A stretch of 64,000 bases of DNA from JANQPX01 sp965222015 (GTDB lineage Bacteria; Pseudomonadota; Alphaproteobacteria; Geminicoccales; Geminicoccaceae), in NCBI GenBank assembly GCA_965222015.1, contig CBDCTL010000017.1:310001-374000 (forward strand), in the 5' to 3' direction. The notes beneath the pieces are model-generated. The model did not search any database. It worked only from the letters and a program-made list of their open reading frames with translations, and was not told the DNA's origin. The position numbers and the translations under genes were made by a program. Shown here one piece after another: positions 17,591 through 26,414 of this stretch (its first letter is position 1; the number at the start of each line of letters is the position of its first letter).

Positions 17591-18682
17591 ATGACCGTCA
17601 CCCAGGGAAAGTTCACCTTGTCGGCGCTGACCGCTGTTTTCCTGAGCATCGGCACGACATCGGGCATGGCCGCCGATTTCTTCGAAGGCACCGATTCCGG
17701 CTTTCCGGCGCCCGAGGGCGATCCGAGCGTGCTGCCGGCGGACTCGAAGCTGATGCGGCTTTGGGACGGCGGCTGCGTGCTGACCGAAGGCGTGGCTGCC
17801 GGTCATGACGGCTACATGTATTTCTCGGACATCACCTTCACCTCGGCCTGCAAGGACGACAGCGGTCAGTATCTGCAGGCCGGCAACATCTGGCGCTACG
17901 ATCCCGCTTCCGGCGAGACGGTGGTCTATCGAAGCCCGAGCGGCATGTCGAACGGGCTCAAGTTCGATGCCGACGGCAACATGATCGCCGCCCTCGGCGC
18001 CGACTATGGCGGACGGATGCTGGTCAGGACCGACATGGCGAGCGGAAAGAGCTACATCCTCTCCGGCCTCTATGACGGCAAGCCCTACAACGCGCTGAAC
18101 GACGTCACCATCGACGAGCAGGGCCGGATCTACTTCTCCGATCCGCGCTATCTCGGCCATGAGCCGATCTTTCAGCCGGGCTATGCCGTCTATCGACTGG
18201 ATACCGACGGCACGGTGACGCGCATCATCACCGACGGCGGCAAGACCAACGGCGTGCTGGTGTCGCCGGATCAGAAGACGCTCTACGTGGTCTCCAACGA
18301 CAACGGCTTTTTCGACTTCCAGCGGCTGACCGAAGGCGAGACCAGCTCGCAGGGCCGTCATGTGCTCCAGGCCTACGATCTTGCCGAGGACGGCTCGGTG
18401 AGCAACCGGCGCGAGCTGGTGGACTACGCGCCCTATAGCGGCCCGGACGGCATGGTCGCCGATGTCGACGGCAATCTCTACGTGGCGCTGCGTGCCGAGA
18501 ATCGGCCGGGCATCGGCGTGTTCTCGCCGGACGGCGAGGAGCTCGCCTTCATCTCCACCGGCGAGGAGCTGCCGACCAATGTCGGCTTCGGCCGGGGCGA
18601 GGAGAGCGCCGTGCTCTACGTCACCTCGGGCAAGAGCCTCTACAAGATCCAGATGGCCAAGGACGGCTATCAGCTGCCCTGA
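17591..18682 (+). CDS. Secreted SMP-30/gluconolactonase-like beta-propeller protein
   Basis: 363 residues with a signal peptide ending near GTTSGMAA. The mature part shows the SMP-30/SGL pattern: EGVAAGHDGYMYFSD, GLKFDADGNMIAA, NDVTIDEQGRIYFSD and GPDGMVADVDGNLYVAL, with the Glu, Asn and Asp expected to bind the divalent ion. Family members hydrolyse lactones. Being exported, it could open a lactone before uptake by the TRAP importers downstream. Good GGGAGG ribosome site. The next gene begins 30 bases after its stop. Confidence 0.85.
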   Translation: MTVTQGKFTLSALTAVFLSIGTTSGMAADFFEGTDSGFPAPEGDPSVLPADSKLMRLWDGGCVLTEGVAAGHDGYMYFSDITFTSACKDDSGQYLQAGNIWRYDPASGETVVYRSPSGMSNGLKFDADGNMIAALGADYGGRMLVRTDMASGKSYILSGLYDGKPYNALNDVTIDEQGRIYFSDPRYLGHEPIFQPGYAVYRLDTDGTVTRIITDGGKTNGVLVSPDQKTLYVVSNDNGFFDFQRLTEGETSSQGRHVLQAYDLAEDGSVSNRRELVDYAPYSGPDGMVADVDGNLYVALRAENRPGIGVFSPDGEELAFISTGEELPTNVGFGRGEESAVLYVTSGKSLYKIQMAKDGYQLP

Positions 18683-18712
18683 GGCGTGCCGAAATCCATC
18701 GGGAGAAACACG

Positions 18713-19537
18713 ATGACCGGTCTGTCATCCGACCAGATCAAAGCCTATCACGATTTCGGCTATGTCTCGCCGATCCGGGTGCTGAGCGATGCCGATGCGG
18801 CCGGCTACCGGGCGAAGCTCGAATCCATAGAAGCGGCAGGTGCTGACAGCAACGACCACCTCCGCTTCAAGCCGCATCTTCTGTTCACCTGCTTCGACGA
18901 CCTGATCCGCCATCCGAAGATTCTGGATGCGGTCGAAGGGGTGATCGGGCCGAACATTCTCTGCTGGGCGTCCAACCTCTTCACCAAGGAGCCGAAGACC
19001 ACGAGCTACATCAGCTGGCACCAGGATCTCACCTATTGGGGGCTGGAGCCGGCCGACATCGTCACCGCCTGGCTGGCGCTCAGCCCGGCGACCGTCGAGA
19101 GCGGCTGCATGCGCTTCGTGCCGGGCACCCACAAGATGGAGGTGGTGCCGCACAAGGACACCTTCGCCGAGGACAATCTGCTGTCGCGCGGGCAGGAGAT
19201 CGAGGTCGACGTCGAAGAGAAGGAGGCGGTCGACGTCGTGTTGCAGCCGGGCGAGATGTCGCTGCACCACGTGAAGCTGATCCACGGCTCCAACCCGAAT
19301 CGCTCCGACGATCGCCGCATCGGCTTCGCGATCCGCTACGTGCCGGCCTATGTGCGCCAGGTGGTCGGCGCGAAGGACAGCGCGGTGCTGGTGCGCGGGA
19401 CGGACACCGAGCGCAATTTCGAACACGAGACCCCGCCCGAGCGCGACCTGGACGAGGCGGCCTTGGCGCAGTATGCGGCGATCATGAAACGACAGGAGGC
19501 CGTTCTCTACCGGGACACCGACCGCGGCTTCAAGTGA
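18713..19537 (+). CDS. Phytanoyl-CoA dioxygenase (PhyH) family protein, second
   Basis: 274 residues. SWHQDLTYW supplies H-x-D, KLIHGSNPN the distal histidine and DDRRIGFAIRY the 2-oxoglutarate arginine. RFVPGTHKMEVVPHKD is characteristic of a PhyH subgroup distinct from the protein at 16410. ATG 18713 follows GGGAGA. It sits between the secreted SMP-30-like protein and the first TRAP binding protein, so it probably acts on the imported compound in the cytoplasm. The substrate is unknown. Confidence 0.87.
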   Translation: MTGLSSDQIKAYHDFGYVSPIRVLSDADAAGYRAKLESIEAAGADSNDHLRFKPHLLFTCFDDLIRHPKILDAVEGVIGPNILCWASNLFTKEPKTTSYISWHQDLTYWGLEPADIVTAWLALSPATVESGCMRFVPGTHKMEVVPHKDTFAEDNLLSRGQEIEVDVEEKEAVDVVLQPGEMSLHHVKLIHGSNPNRSDDRRIGFAIRYVPAYVRQVVGAKDSAVLVRGTDTERNFEHETPPERDLDEAALAQYAAIMKRQEAVLYRDTDRGFK

Positions 19538-19576
19538 GCCGCTGATAAACAAAGAAAAGCATCAGGGAGAAGCATC

Positions 19577-20593
19577 ATGTTGACACGACGCAGCTTCGGC
19601 CGGGGGATCGCGCTCACGGCCGCGATGGTCGCATTGTCCGCCGCGGCTGATGCCGCCGACTATAGCTGGAAGTTTCAGACCTTCTGGCAGCCGGGCACGG
19701 TCAACCAGCAGGCTTTCGAGCGCTTCGCCGCCGATGTCGCCGAGAAGTCGGGCGGAAAAATCGAGATCGAGGCGCTGCCGGTGAATGCCGTGGTGCCGCC
19801 CGGCGAGATGATGGATGCGGTCGCCGCCAACATCATTCAGGGCATGAACGGCGGCACCGGCTACTTCATCGGCAAGGACCCGGCCTTCTCGTTGCTCGCC
19901 GATCTCAACGCCGGCTACGAGAACACCGAGCAGTTCACCAACTGGTTCTACGAGGGCGGCGGCCTCGAGGTCGCGCGCGAGCTCTACGCGCAGCATGGGC
20001 TCTATTTCATCGGGCCGGTGCTGTGGGGCGCGGAATCGATCCCGTCGAAGGAGCCGCTGCGCAACATCCGCGATTTCGAGGGAATCAAGATGCGCTCGCC
20101 CGAAGGCATGGGTGCTGCGATCTGGGGCAAGCTCGGCGTCGGCGTCTCGACCCTGCCCGGCACCGAGGTCTACACCGCGCTCGAGCGCGGAAAGATCGAG
20201 GCGACCGACTGGGGCACGCTCGGCATGAACGACGAGCTCGGCTATGGCGACATCGCCGCCTATGCGATCTACCCCGGCATCCACTCCATGCCCGCCTCGG
20301 ACGTGTCGCTCAACCTCGATCTCTGGAACGGGCTGCCGGACGATCTGAAGCAGGTGCTGCAGGAAGCGGCGGTCGCCTTCAACCAGGACAGCATCGCCGC
20401 CAATGCCGAACTTGATCAGAGCTTCGCCGACAAGCGCGATCCCGAGACCCTGATCGACTGGGGCCCCGTAGAGCGGCGCGAGCTGCGCGAGGTCGCCCGG
20501 GAGGTCTGGCAGGAATGGGCGGCCAAGAGCGACATGGCGAAGAAGGTCTATGACAGCCACGTCGCCTACATGCAGGAACAAGGCTTGCTTTAG
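19577..20593 (+). CDS. TRAP transporter binding protein (DctP family), first system
   Basis: 338 residues. The N-terminus TRRSFGRGIALTAAMVALSAAADA is a signal peptide with a twin-arginine look. The family core is present: GIKMRSPEGMGAAIWGKLG, whose Arg binds the ligand carboxylate in DctP proteins, and EVYTALERGKIEATDWG. Homologous to the second binding protein at 22553 (shared KMRSPEG and YPGIHSMP blocks), so both probably bind related organic acids. Two hairpins follow before the small permease gene. Confidence 0.92.
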   Translation: MLTRRSFGRGIALTAAMVALSAAADAADYSWKFQTFWQPGTVNQQAFERFAADVAEKSGGKIEIEALPVNAVVPPGEMMDAVAANIIQGMNGGTGYFIGKDPAFSLLADLNAGYENTEQFTNWFYEGGGLEVARELYAQHGLYFIGPVLWGAESIPSKEPLRNIRDFEGIKMRSPEGMGAAIWGKLGVGVSTLPGTEVYTALERGKIEATDWGTLGMNDELGYGDIAAYAIYPGIHSMPASDVSLNLDLWNGLPDDLKQVLQEAAVAFNQDSIAANAELDQSFADKRDPETLIDWGPVERRELREVAREVWQEWAAKSDMAKKVYDSHVAYMQEQGLL

Positions 20594-20594
20594 G

Positions 20595-20633
20595 CCTGGG
20601 TGACGGGCACCAGGTCAAGGCCGGACGCCGGCC
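20595..20633 (+). other. Two intercistronic stem-loops after the first TRAP binding protein
   Basis: CCTGG (20595-20599) pairs with CCAGG (20610-20614). Directly after, GGCCGG (20619-20624) pairs with CCGGCC (20628-20633) around an ACG loop. No T-run follows, so a transcript-stabilising or attenuating structure is more likely than a full terminator. Confidence 0.6.
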
Positions 20634-20662
20634 ATCGTTGACTTGGCGCCCGGCCGCTGCCG

Positions 20663-21175
20663 GTGAGGTCCTCGCATCCCATTGATCAGTTGTCCCGAGC
20701 GATCGGGAACCGCCTGGCCTGGCTGTTCCTGATCGCGGCAGGGCTGACCTGCTTCGAGGTGCTGATGGACTGGGTGTTTCGCTCGCCCACCATCTGGGTG
20801 CACGACACCACCATCATGATGAGCGCCACCTGCTTTCTCCTGGGGGGCGCCTATGCGCTGGAGCGGCGCGACCACATCCGCATCACCTTTCTCTACGACA
20901 TGATGAGCCCTGCGCTCAGGCGCTGGTGCGACCGGCTGACCCTGACGCTGACCCTGATCTATCTCGCAGCGCTGCTCTGGTTCGTGGCCAAGCAGGCCTG
21001 GCAGTCGATCCTGCTGGTGGAGATGAGCGGACGCGCCTGGGATTTTCCGATGCCCATGGTGATCCGCATCGCTTTCTTTCTGGGCACGCTGCTCCTCTTG
21101 CTGCAGGCGCTCGCCCACTGGGTCGGCGCGCTGGTCATGGATCAAAAAGTCGACGATCGGGAGCGCCTCCCGTGA
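20663..21175 (+). CDS. TRAP transporter small permease (DctQ family), first system
   Basis: 170 residues with four membrane helices. RNAs for DctQ and DctM are coupled here: the stop overlaps the GTG of the large permease (GTGA). The start is GTG 20663, with no clear ribosome site, so expression may be lower than that of the binding protein. GALERRDHIRITFLYD is the typical DctQ loop. Confidence 0.87.
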   Translation: MRSSHPIDQLSRAIGNRLAWLFLIAAGLTCFEVLMDWVFRSPTIWVHDTTIMMSATCFLLGGAYALERRDHIRITFLYDMMSPALRRWCDRLTLTLTLIYLAALLWFVAKQAWQSILLVEMSGRAWDFPMPMVIRIAFFLGTLLLLLQALAHWVGALVMDQKVDDRERLP

Positions 21176-22497
21176 GCATCGAGATCATCACGCTTTTGAT
21201 GGTCGGCTCGCTCTTGTTCCTGGTTCTGATCGGCATGCCGCTCGCCTTCGCGCTCGGCTTCGTCGCCGTGTCCTTCGCCTATGCGTTCTTCGGCTTCAAC
21301 GCGATCCAGCTCATCGCCAGCCGCATCTATGGCTTCGTCAATGTCTATGTCCTCCTGTCCGTGCCCATGTTCCTGCTGATGGCGGCGATCATGGACCGAT
21401 CGGGGGTGGCCAAGGATCTCTATGACGCGATCAGCGTCTGGGCCGGCGGGTTGCCGGGCGGCGTCGCCGTGATGACGTTGATCGCCGCCGTGTTCATGGC
21501 CGCGACCACCGGTATCATCGGCGGCGAGATCATTCTGCTCGGCCTCGTCGCACTCCCGCAGATGCTGCGCCTCGGCTATCACAAGAACCTGGCGATCGGC
21601 ACGATCTGCGCCGGCGGTTCCCTCGGCACCATGATCCCGCCGAGCATCGTCCTGATCTTCTATGGCCTCACCGCGAACGTCGCGATCGGCGACCTGTTCG
21701 TCGCGGTGATCATGCCGGGCCTGCTGCTCGCCGGCTTCTATCTGGTCTACATCCTGATCCGATGCGGCCTGAACCCGGAGCTCGGCCCGCCCTTGCCGGC
21801 CGAGGAACGGGACATCCCGCTCCGGCAGAAAATAGGTCTGCTGGCGGGGCTGGTCCTGCCCATGGGCATCGCGTTCGGCGTGCTTGCCAGCATCTATGCC
21901 GGCATCGCCGCCGTTGCCGAGGCCGCCGCGGTCGGTGTGGCCGGCACCATCATCGCGGCCTGGCTGCGCGGCGCCCTGAGTTGGGAAATGCTCGGGGACT
22001 GCGTGCGCCAGACCATGTCGACCTGCGGGCTCCTGCTCTGGCTGACCTTCGGCGCGACCGCCTTGATCGGCGTCTACAATCTCCTGGGCGGCATCCGCTT
22101 CATCCAGGATGCGATGACCGGCCTGCCGTTCGAGCCGGTGGTCATCGTTCTCGTGATGATGGCGGTGCTGATCCTGCTCGGCCTGTTCATGGACTGGGTC
22201 GGCATTCTCCTTTTGACCATGCCGATCTTCGTGCCGATCATCGAAGGCCTCGGCTACGACCCCGTGTGGTTCGGCATCCTCTTCTGCATGAACATGCAGA
22301 TCTCCTACCTCTCCCCGCCCTTCGGTCCGGCCGCCTTCTATCTCAAGGGCGTGGCGCCGCCGGAGATCAGCCTGCAGGACATCTACCGGGCACTCTGGCC
22401 GTTCATGCTGATGCAGATCGCTGCGATGCTTCTGGTGCTGGCCTTTCCCGAGATCGCCCTCTGGCTGCCGCGGATGCTGGCGGGGGGCGGCAATTGA
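21172..22497 (+). CDS. TRAP transporter large permease (DctM family), first system
   Basis: 441 residues, about 12 membrane helices. GTG 21172 overlaps the DctQ stop. Conserved blocks include GIIGGEIILLGLVALPQMLRLGY, CAGGSLGTMIPPSIVLIFYG and FMDWVGILLLTMPIFVPI. This subunit carries the sodium-driven solute path. Very similar in layout and sequence blocks to the second DctM at 24179, pointing to a tandem duplication. Confidence 0.92.
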   Translation: MSIEIITLLMVGSLLFLVLIGMPLAFALGFVAVSFAYAFFGFNAIQLIASRIYGFVNVYVLLSVPMFLLMAAIMDRSGVAKDLYDAISVWAGGLPGGVAVMTLIAAVFMAATTGIIGGEIILLGLVALPQMLRLGYHKNLAIGTICAGGSLGTMIPPSIVLIFYGLTANVAIGDLFVAVIMPGLLLAGFYLVYILIRCGLNPELGPPLPAEERDIPLRQKIGLLAGLVLPMGIAFGVLASIYAGIAAVAEAAAVGVAGTIIAAWLRGALSWEMLGDCVRQTMSTCGLLLWLTFGATALIGVYNLLGGIRFIQDAMTGLPFEPVVIVLVMMAVLILLGLFMDWVGILLLTMPIFVPIIEGLGYDPVWFGILFCMNMQISYLSPPFGPAAFYLKGVAPPEISLQDIYRALWPFMLMQIAAMLLVLAFPEIALWLPRMLAGGGN

Positions 22498-22552
22498 ATT
22501 CCGTGCTGACCATCACACCCTCATCCCATAACCGCCGACAAGGGAGGCAAGA

Positions 22553-23590
22553 ATGAAACGCCATCGATCATTGACGGGTTTGGCCGGAGTCCTGGCCTTC
22601 GGGCTCGCCGCCAGCGCCGATGCCCAGCAGACCTGGAAGGTCCAGACATCGATGAGTGCGGGCGAAAGCTTCTACACCAATATCGAGGAGCACTGGCTGC
22701 CGAAGCTGGAGGCGATGACCGGAGGCGAGCTCAAGATCGAGCTGACGCCGGTCGGCTCGGTGGTTCCCTACAACGAGACCATGGATGCGATCGACCAGGG
22801 CATCCTCCAGGGCGACATCACCGCGACCGTCTACTTCTCCGGGCGGAGCAAGGCGTTCGCCATCCTCGGCGATCTGATCGCCGGCTACGAGACGCCTGAT
22901 CAGATCGGCATGTTCTGCTATCACGGCGGCGGCAAGGAGCTGATCCAGGAGGCCTACGACACCTATGCCGGCGACGTGCAGGTGGTGGGCTGCGGCTCGA
23001 TCGCGCGCGAAAGCTTCACCTCCAAGATCCCGATCCGCACGCTCGAGGATCTGAAGGGGGTGAAGATGCGCTCGCCCGAAGGTCTCGCCGCCGAGGTCTT
23101 TTCGCGCGCCGGGGCGGCACCGGTCGCGCTGCCGTCCTCCGAGGTCTACACCTCGCTCGACAAGGGCGTGATCGACGCCTCGGACTTCAGCTCCTACACC
23201 ATGGACGAGAGCGTCGGCCTGCACGAGATCGCGAAATACCCGATCTATCCCGGCATCCACTCCATGCCGGTCATCCAGTTCACGGTGAACAAATCGGCCT
23301 GGGACAGTTTGAGCGAGGCGCAGCAGACCATCCTCGACGTCTGGTATCGCGCGATGATCGACGATCTGATCATGAGGAACGAGATCACCGACCGCGAGCT
23401 GGTGGCGCGCGACAGGAACGATCCGTCGCGCGGCGTCGAGGTGATCGACTGGGCGAAGGCGGATCGCGATGCGCTGCGCGAGATCGCGGCCGGCGCCTGG
23501 GCCGACTTCGCCGAAGGCGACGACCTCGCCAAGCGCGCCTACGAGGCGAATCTCGCCTTCATGAAGCGGCTCGGCCTTCTCGCCGAATAG
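22553..23590 (+). CDS. TRAP transporter binding protein (DctP family), second system
   Basis: 345 residues; signal peptide up to about LAASADAQ. GVKMRSPEGLAAEVFSRAG carries the carboxylate-binding arginine and SSEVYTSLDKGVIDASDF the second conserved block. GGGAGG precedes ATG 22553. It lies 55 bases after the first DctM, so the six TRAP genes run as one block. A strong 12-bp stem-loop follows. Confidence 0.92.
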   Translation: MKRHRSLTGLAGVLAFGLAASADAQQTWKVQTSMSAGESFYTNIEEHWLPKLEAMTGGELKIELTPVGSVVPYNETMDAIDQGILQGDITATVYFSGRSKAFAILGDLIAGYETPDQIGMFCYHGGGKELIQEAYDTYAGDVQVVGCGSIARESFTSKIPIRTLEDLKGVKMRSPEGLAAEVFSRAGAAPVALPSSEVYTSLDKGVIDASDFSSYTMDESVGLHEIAKYPIYPGIHSMPVIQFTVNKSAWDSLSEAQQTILDVWYRAMIDDLIMRNEITDRELVARDRNDPSRGVEVIDWAKADRDALREIAAGAWADFAEGDDLAKRAYEANLAFMKRLGLLAE

Positions 23591-23599
23591 TCTGTGGGC

Positions 23600-23629
23600 G
23601 GACGATCCGGCAGGAAGGCCGGATCGTCC
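23600..23629 (+). other. Strong intercistronic stem-loop after the second TRAP binding protein
   Basis: GGACGATCCGGC (23600-23611) pairs perfectly with GCCGGATCGTCC (23618-23629) around a six-base AGGAAG loop. There is no T-run. Its place just after a binding-protein stop and before a permease suits mRNA 3'-end protection that favours binding-protein expression. Confidence 0.75.
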
Positions 23630-23656
23630 CGGTCAACCCCGAAGCGGGTACGCTTC

Positions 23657-24175
23657 ATGACCCTGATCGACCGGCTGAACCGGCTGCTGGGCGAGCGCCT
23701 TTGCTGGCTCTACCTGATCGCGGTGGCGGTCACCGCCTATGAGGTAATGATGCGCTATCTGTTCAACGCGCCGACCTCCTGGGCGTTCGAGCTGACCGTG
23801 CTGATGTGCGGCATCTGCTACCTGCTGTCGGGCGGCTTCGTCACCGGACAGCGAAAGCACATCGCGATCACCGCCCTCTACGATCTGGCGCCGCCGCGGC
23901 TCAAATGGTGGCTGGACCTCGTCGCCATGCTTACCGGCATCATGGCGATGGCGCTCCTGGTCTGGGCCGCCTGGAAGCCGGCGGTCAAGGCGGTGCGCCT
24001 GGTGGAGCGCACCGGCAGTGCCTGGGACTCGCCGAGCCCGGCGATCATCAAGCCGATGATCGCGATCGGCGCAGCACTGATCGTCCTGCAGCTTCTCGTC
24101 CAGCTCGTCCGCCACATCCGGCGAAAGCCCGATCCCTGGGCCGAAGCGGCCGAGCCGGCCGGCAGGGCGGACTAG
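23657..24175 (+). CDS. TRAP transporter small permease (DctQ family), second system
   Basis: 172 residues from ATG 23657, four membrane helices, with GFVTGQRKHIAITALYD as the DctQ loop. Homologous to the first DctQ. The large permease starts 3 bases after its stop. Confidence 0.87.
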   Translation: MTLIDRLNRLLGERLCWLYLIAVAVTAYEVMMRYLFNAPTSWAFELTVLMCGICYLLSGGFVTGQRKHIAITALYDLAPPRLKWWLDLVAMLTGIMAMALLVWAAWKPAVKAVRLVERTGSAWDSPSPAIIKPMIAIGAALIVLQLLVQLVRHIRRKPDPWAEAAEPAGRAD

Positions 24176-24178
24176 GCG

Positions 24179-25483
24179 ATGGGCATCGAGACCATCACCA
24201 TCCTGATCGTGGTCGCGATGATCGCGCTCATGCTGCTCGGCGTGCCGCTCGCCTGGATCACCATGACCATCGCGGTCGGCTGCACGCTGTTCTGGCTCGG
24301 CCCCGCCGGCCTGCCGCTGGTGGCGAGCCGGGTCTACGGCTTCGTCAGCGAGTATGTGTTCGTCGCCGTGCCGCTGTTCGTGCTCATGGCCTGCATCCTC
24401 GAGCGCTCGGGCGTCGCCCAGGACCTCTATCGCGCCATGCACATCTTCGCGGGCGGCCTGCCGGGCGGCCTCGCCGTCCAGACCACGCTGGTTGCCGTGG
24501 TGATGGCGGCGATGACCGGCATCATCGGCGGCGAGATCGTGCTCCTAGGCCTGATCGCGCTGCCTCAGATGCTGCGCCTCAACTACGACCCCAAGCTCGC
24601 CATCGGCACGATCTGCGCCGGCGGCTCGCTCGGCACCATGATCCCGCCGAGCGTTGTGCTGATCCTCTACGGGCTCACCGCCAACGTCTCGATCAGCGAC
24701 CTGTTCCTCGCCGGCATCACCCCCGGCCTGCTGCTTTGCGGTCTCTATATCGGCTATATCGTGCTGCGCTGCTGGCTCAACCCGGCCCTCGGCCCGCCCG
24801 CGCCGATCGAGGACCGCGAGATGCCGTGGTCGGAAAAGGTGAACCTTCTCAAGGGACTGGTCCTACCAGTGATGATCATCGTCTGGGTGCTGGGCAGCAT
24901 CTACAGCGGCATCGCGTCGGTGACCGAGAGCGCCGCGGTCGGCGCCTGCGGCGCCATCGCCTCCGCCGCCATCCGGCGCGAGCTCAATTGGCCGATGCTG
25001 AAGGGCGCGCTCGTGCAGACCATGACCACGGTCGGCATCCTGCTCTGGCTCGCCTTCGGTGCCAATGCGCTGATCGGGATCTACAACATCATGGGCGGCA
25101 CAACCTATCTGAAGGGCCTGATCACCGGCCTGCCGCTCGATCCGCTCGGCATCATCATCGTCATGATGCTGATCCTGGTGGTGCTGGGCATGTTCATGGA
25201 CTGGATCGGCATCTTGTTGCTCACCATGCCGATCTTCGTGCCGGTCGCGAAGGAGCTCGGTTTCGATCCGGTCTGGTTCGGCATCCTCTTCTGCATGAAC
25301 ATGCAGGCGTCCTATCTCACGCCGCCCTTCGGTCCTGCCGCCTTCTATCTGAAGAGCGTGGCGCCGCCGGAGATCGACATCCAGACGATCTTCAAGGGCG
25401 TGCTGCCGTTCGTCGGCCTGCAGCTCATCGGCCTTTTTCTGATACTGTTCTTCCCGGAGATCGCGCTCTGGCCGATCCGTTGA
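24179..25483 (+). CDS. TRAP transporter large permease (DctM family), second system
   Basis: 434 residues, about 12 membrane helices. It repeats the blocks of the first DctM almost word for word: GIIGGEIVLLGLIALPQMLR, CAGGSLGTMIPPSVVLILYG, FMDWIGILLLTMPIFVPV. Together with the paired DctP and DctQ genes this is a duplicated importer whose binding proteins have diverged more than the membrane parts. Confidence 0.92.
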   Translation: MGIETITILIVVAMIALMLLGVPLAWITMTIAVGCTLFWLGPAGLPLVASRVYGFVSEYVFVAVPLFVLMACILERSGVAQDLYRAMHIFAGGLPGGLAVQTTLVAVVMAAMTGIIGGEIVLLGLIALPQMLRLNYDPKLAIGTICAGGSLGTMIPPSVVLILYGLTANVSISDLFLAGITPGLLLCGLYIGYIVLRCWLNPALGPPAPIEDREMPWSEKVNLLKGLVLPVMIIVWVLGSIYSGIASVTESAAVGACGAIASAAIRRELNWPMLKGALVQTMTTVGILLWLAFGANALIGIYNIMGGTTYLKGLITGLPLDPLGIIIVMMLILVVLGMFMDWIGILLLTMPIFVPVAKELGFDPVWFGILFCMNMQASYLTPPFGPAAFYLKSVAPPEIDIQTIFKGVLPFVGLQLIGLFLILFFPEIALWPIR

Positions 25484-25523
25484 GGGCCGACGCGGCCCGG
25501 CGGAGTCTTGAAGGAACCGAACG

Positions 25524-26390
25524 ATGATCGTCGATTGCCACGTCAACATCTGGGAGGAACGCCACGTCACCCCGCTGTTCGCCGAGCAGATGGCGCGCAT
25601 CCGGCCTGGCGCCATGGCGCCGAAGGCGGACGCCGACACCCTCCATCAGGCGATGGCCGCGGTCGACCGCGCGATCGTCTTCACCCTTCGCTATGGCGAC
25701 TCTGCGGGCATCGAGGGGGACGACGAGACCACGGCCGATGCGGTCGCGCGCTATCCGGAAAAATTCGTCGGCTTCGCCTATGCCGATCCGCGCCGCCCGG
25801 ACTGCATGGAGCTTTTGCGCCACGCGGTCGAAGATCTCGGCATGAAGGGCGTGAAATACGGGCCGATCTACAACGGCGTGCCGCTTGAAGACCCGCGCAT
25901 GACCCCGATCTATGAATACTGCGAGAAAAACGATCTCCCGCTCACCATGCATATGGGCACGACCTTCGCGAGAAACGCCCCGGTCGACCTCGGCCGCGCG
26001 ATCCATGTCGAGCCGGTGGCGCTGCGTTACCCCGACCTCAAGATGATCCTCGCTCATATGGGCCATCCCTGGTTCGAGGACTGCATCGCCGTGATCAGAA
26101 AACAGCCGAACGTCTATGCCGAGGTCTCGGCGATCTTCTACCGGCCCTGGCAGTTCTACAACATCATGATGTCGGCCCAGGAATACCTGGTGACCGACAA
26201 GATCTTTTTCGGGACGGATTTCCCGTTTTCAAGCGTCGGGGAATCCCTCAAGGGGATTCGCGCGGTCAATGACGTGGTCGCCGGCACGCGCATGCCGCGG
26301 GTGCGCGACGAGGTGATCGAGGGCATCATCCACGCCAATCCGTTCGAGCACTGGTGGCACGACAATACGCGCTGGCGGCCGACGGCCTGA
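25524..26390 (+). CDS. Amidohydrolase family 2 (ACMSD-like) protein
   Basis: 288 residues, a TIM-barrel hydrolase/decarboxylase of the amidohydrolase-2 group. Recognisable strands: DCHVNIWE at the start (His6, Asn8), KGVKYGP, LTMHMG, ILAHMGHPW and FFGTDFPFS with the catalytic Asp. The first motif is H-x-N, not the usual H-x-H, as in some uncharacterised relatives. It follows the second TRAP importer by 40 bases and precedes an enolase-superfamily gene by 24, so it probably belongs to the same catabolic operon. The reaction (hydrolysis or decarboxylation of a cyclic acid) is not determined. Confidence 0.85.
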   Translation: MIVDCHVNIWEERHVTPLFAEQMARIRPGAMAPKADADTLHQAMAAVDRAIVFTLRYGDSAGIEGDDETTADAVARYPEKFVGFAYADPRRPDCMELLRHAVEDLGMKGVKYGPIYNGVPLEDPRMTPIYEYCEKNDLPLTMHMGTTFARNAPVDLGRAIHVEPVALRYPDLKMILAHMGHPWFEDCIAVIRKQPNVYAEVSAIFYRPWQFYNIMMSAQEYLVTDKIFFGTDFPFSSVGESLKGIRAVNDVVAGTRMPRVRDEVIEGIIHANPFEHWWHDNTRWRPTA

Positions 26391-26414
26391 GCGCTGAGAC
26401 CTCCGGAGACGAGC

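Noticed and set aside
20595..23629. Calling the hairpins after the TRAP binding proteins rho-independent terminators
   Set aside because: They lack a following T-run and stand inside operons whose downstream permease genes have no separate promoter that I can see.
23806..25527. A 573-codon plus-strand frame covering DctQ and DctM of the second TRAP system
   Set aside because: It is an off-frame reading of two well-conserved membrane proteins; the translation is Arg- and His-rich without membrane helices.
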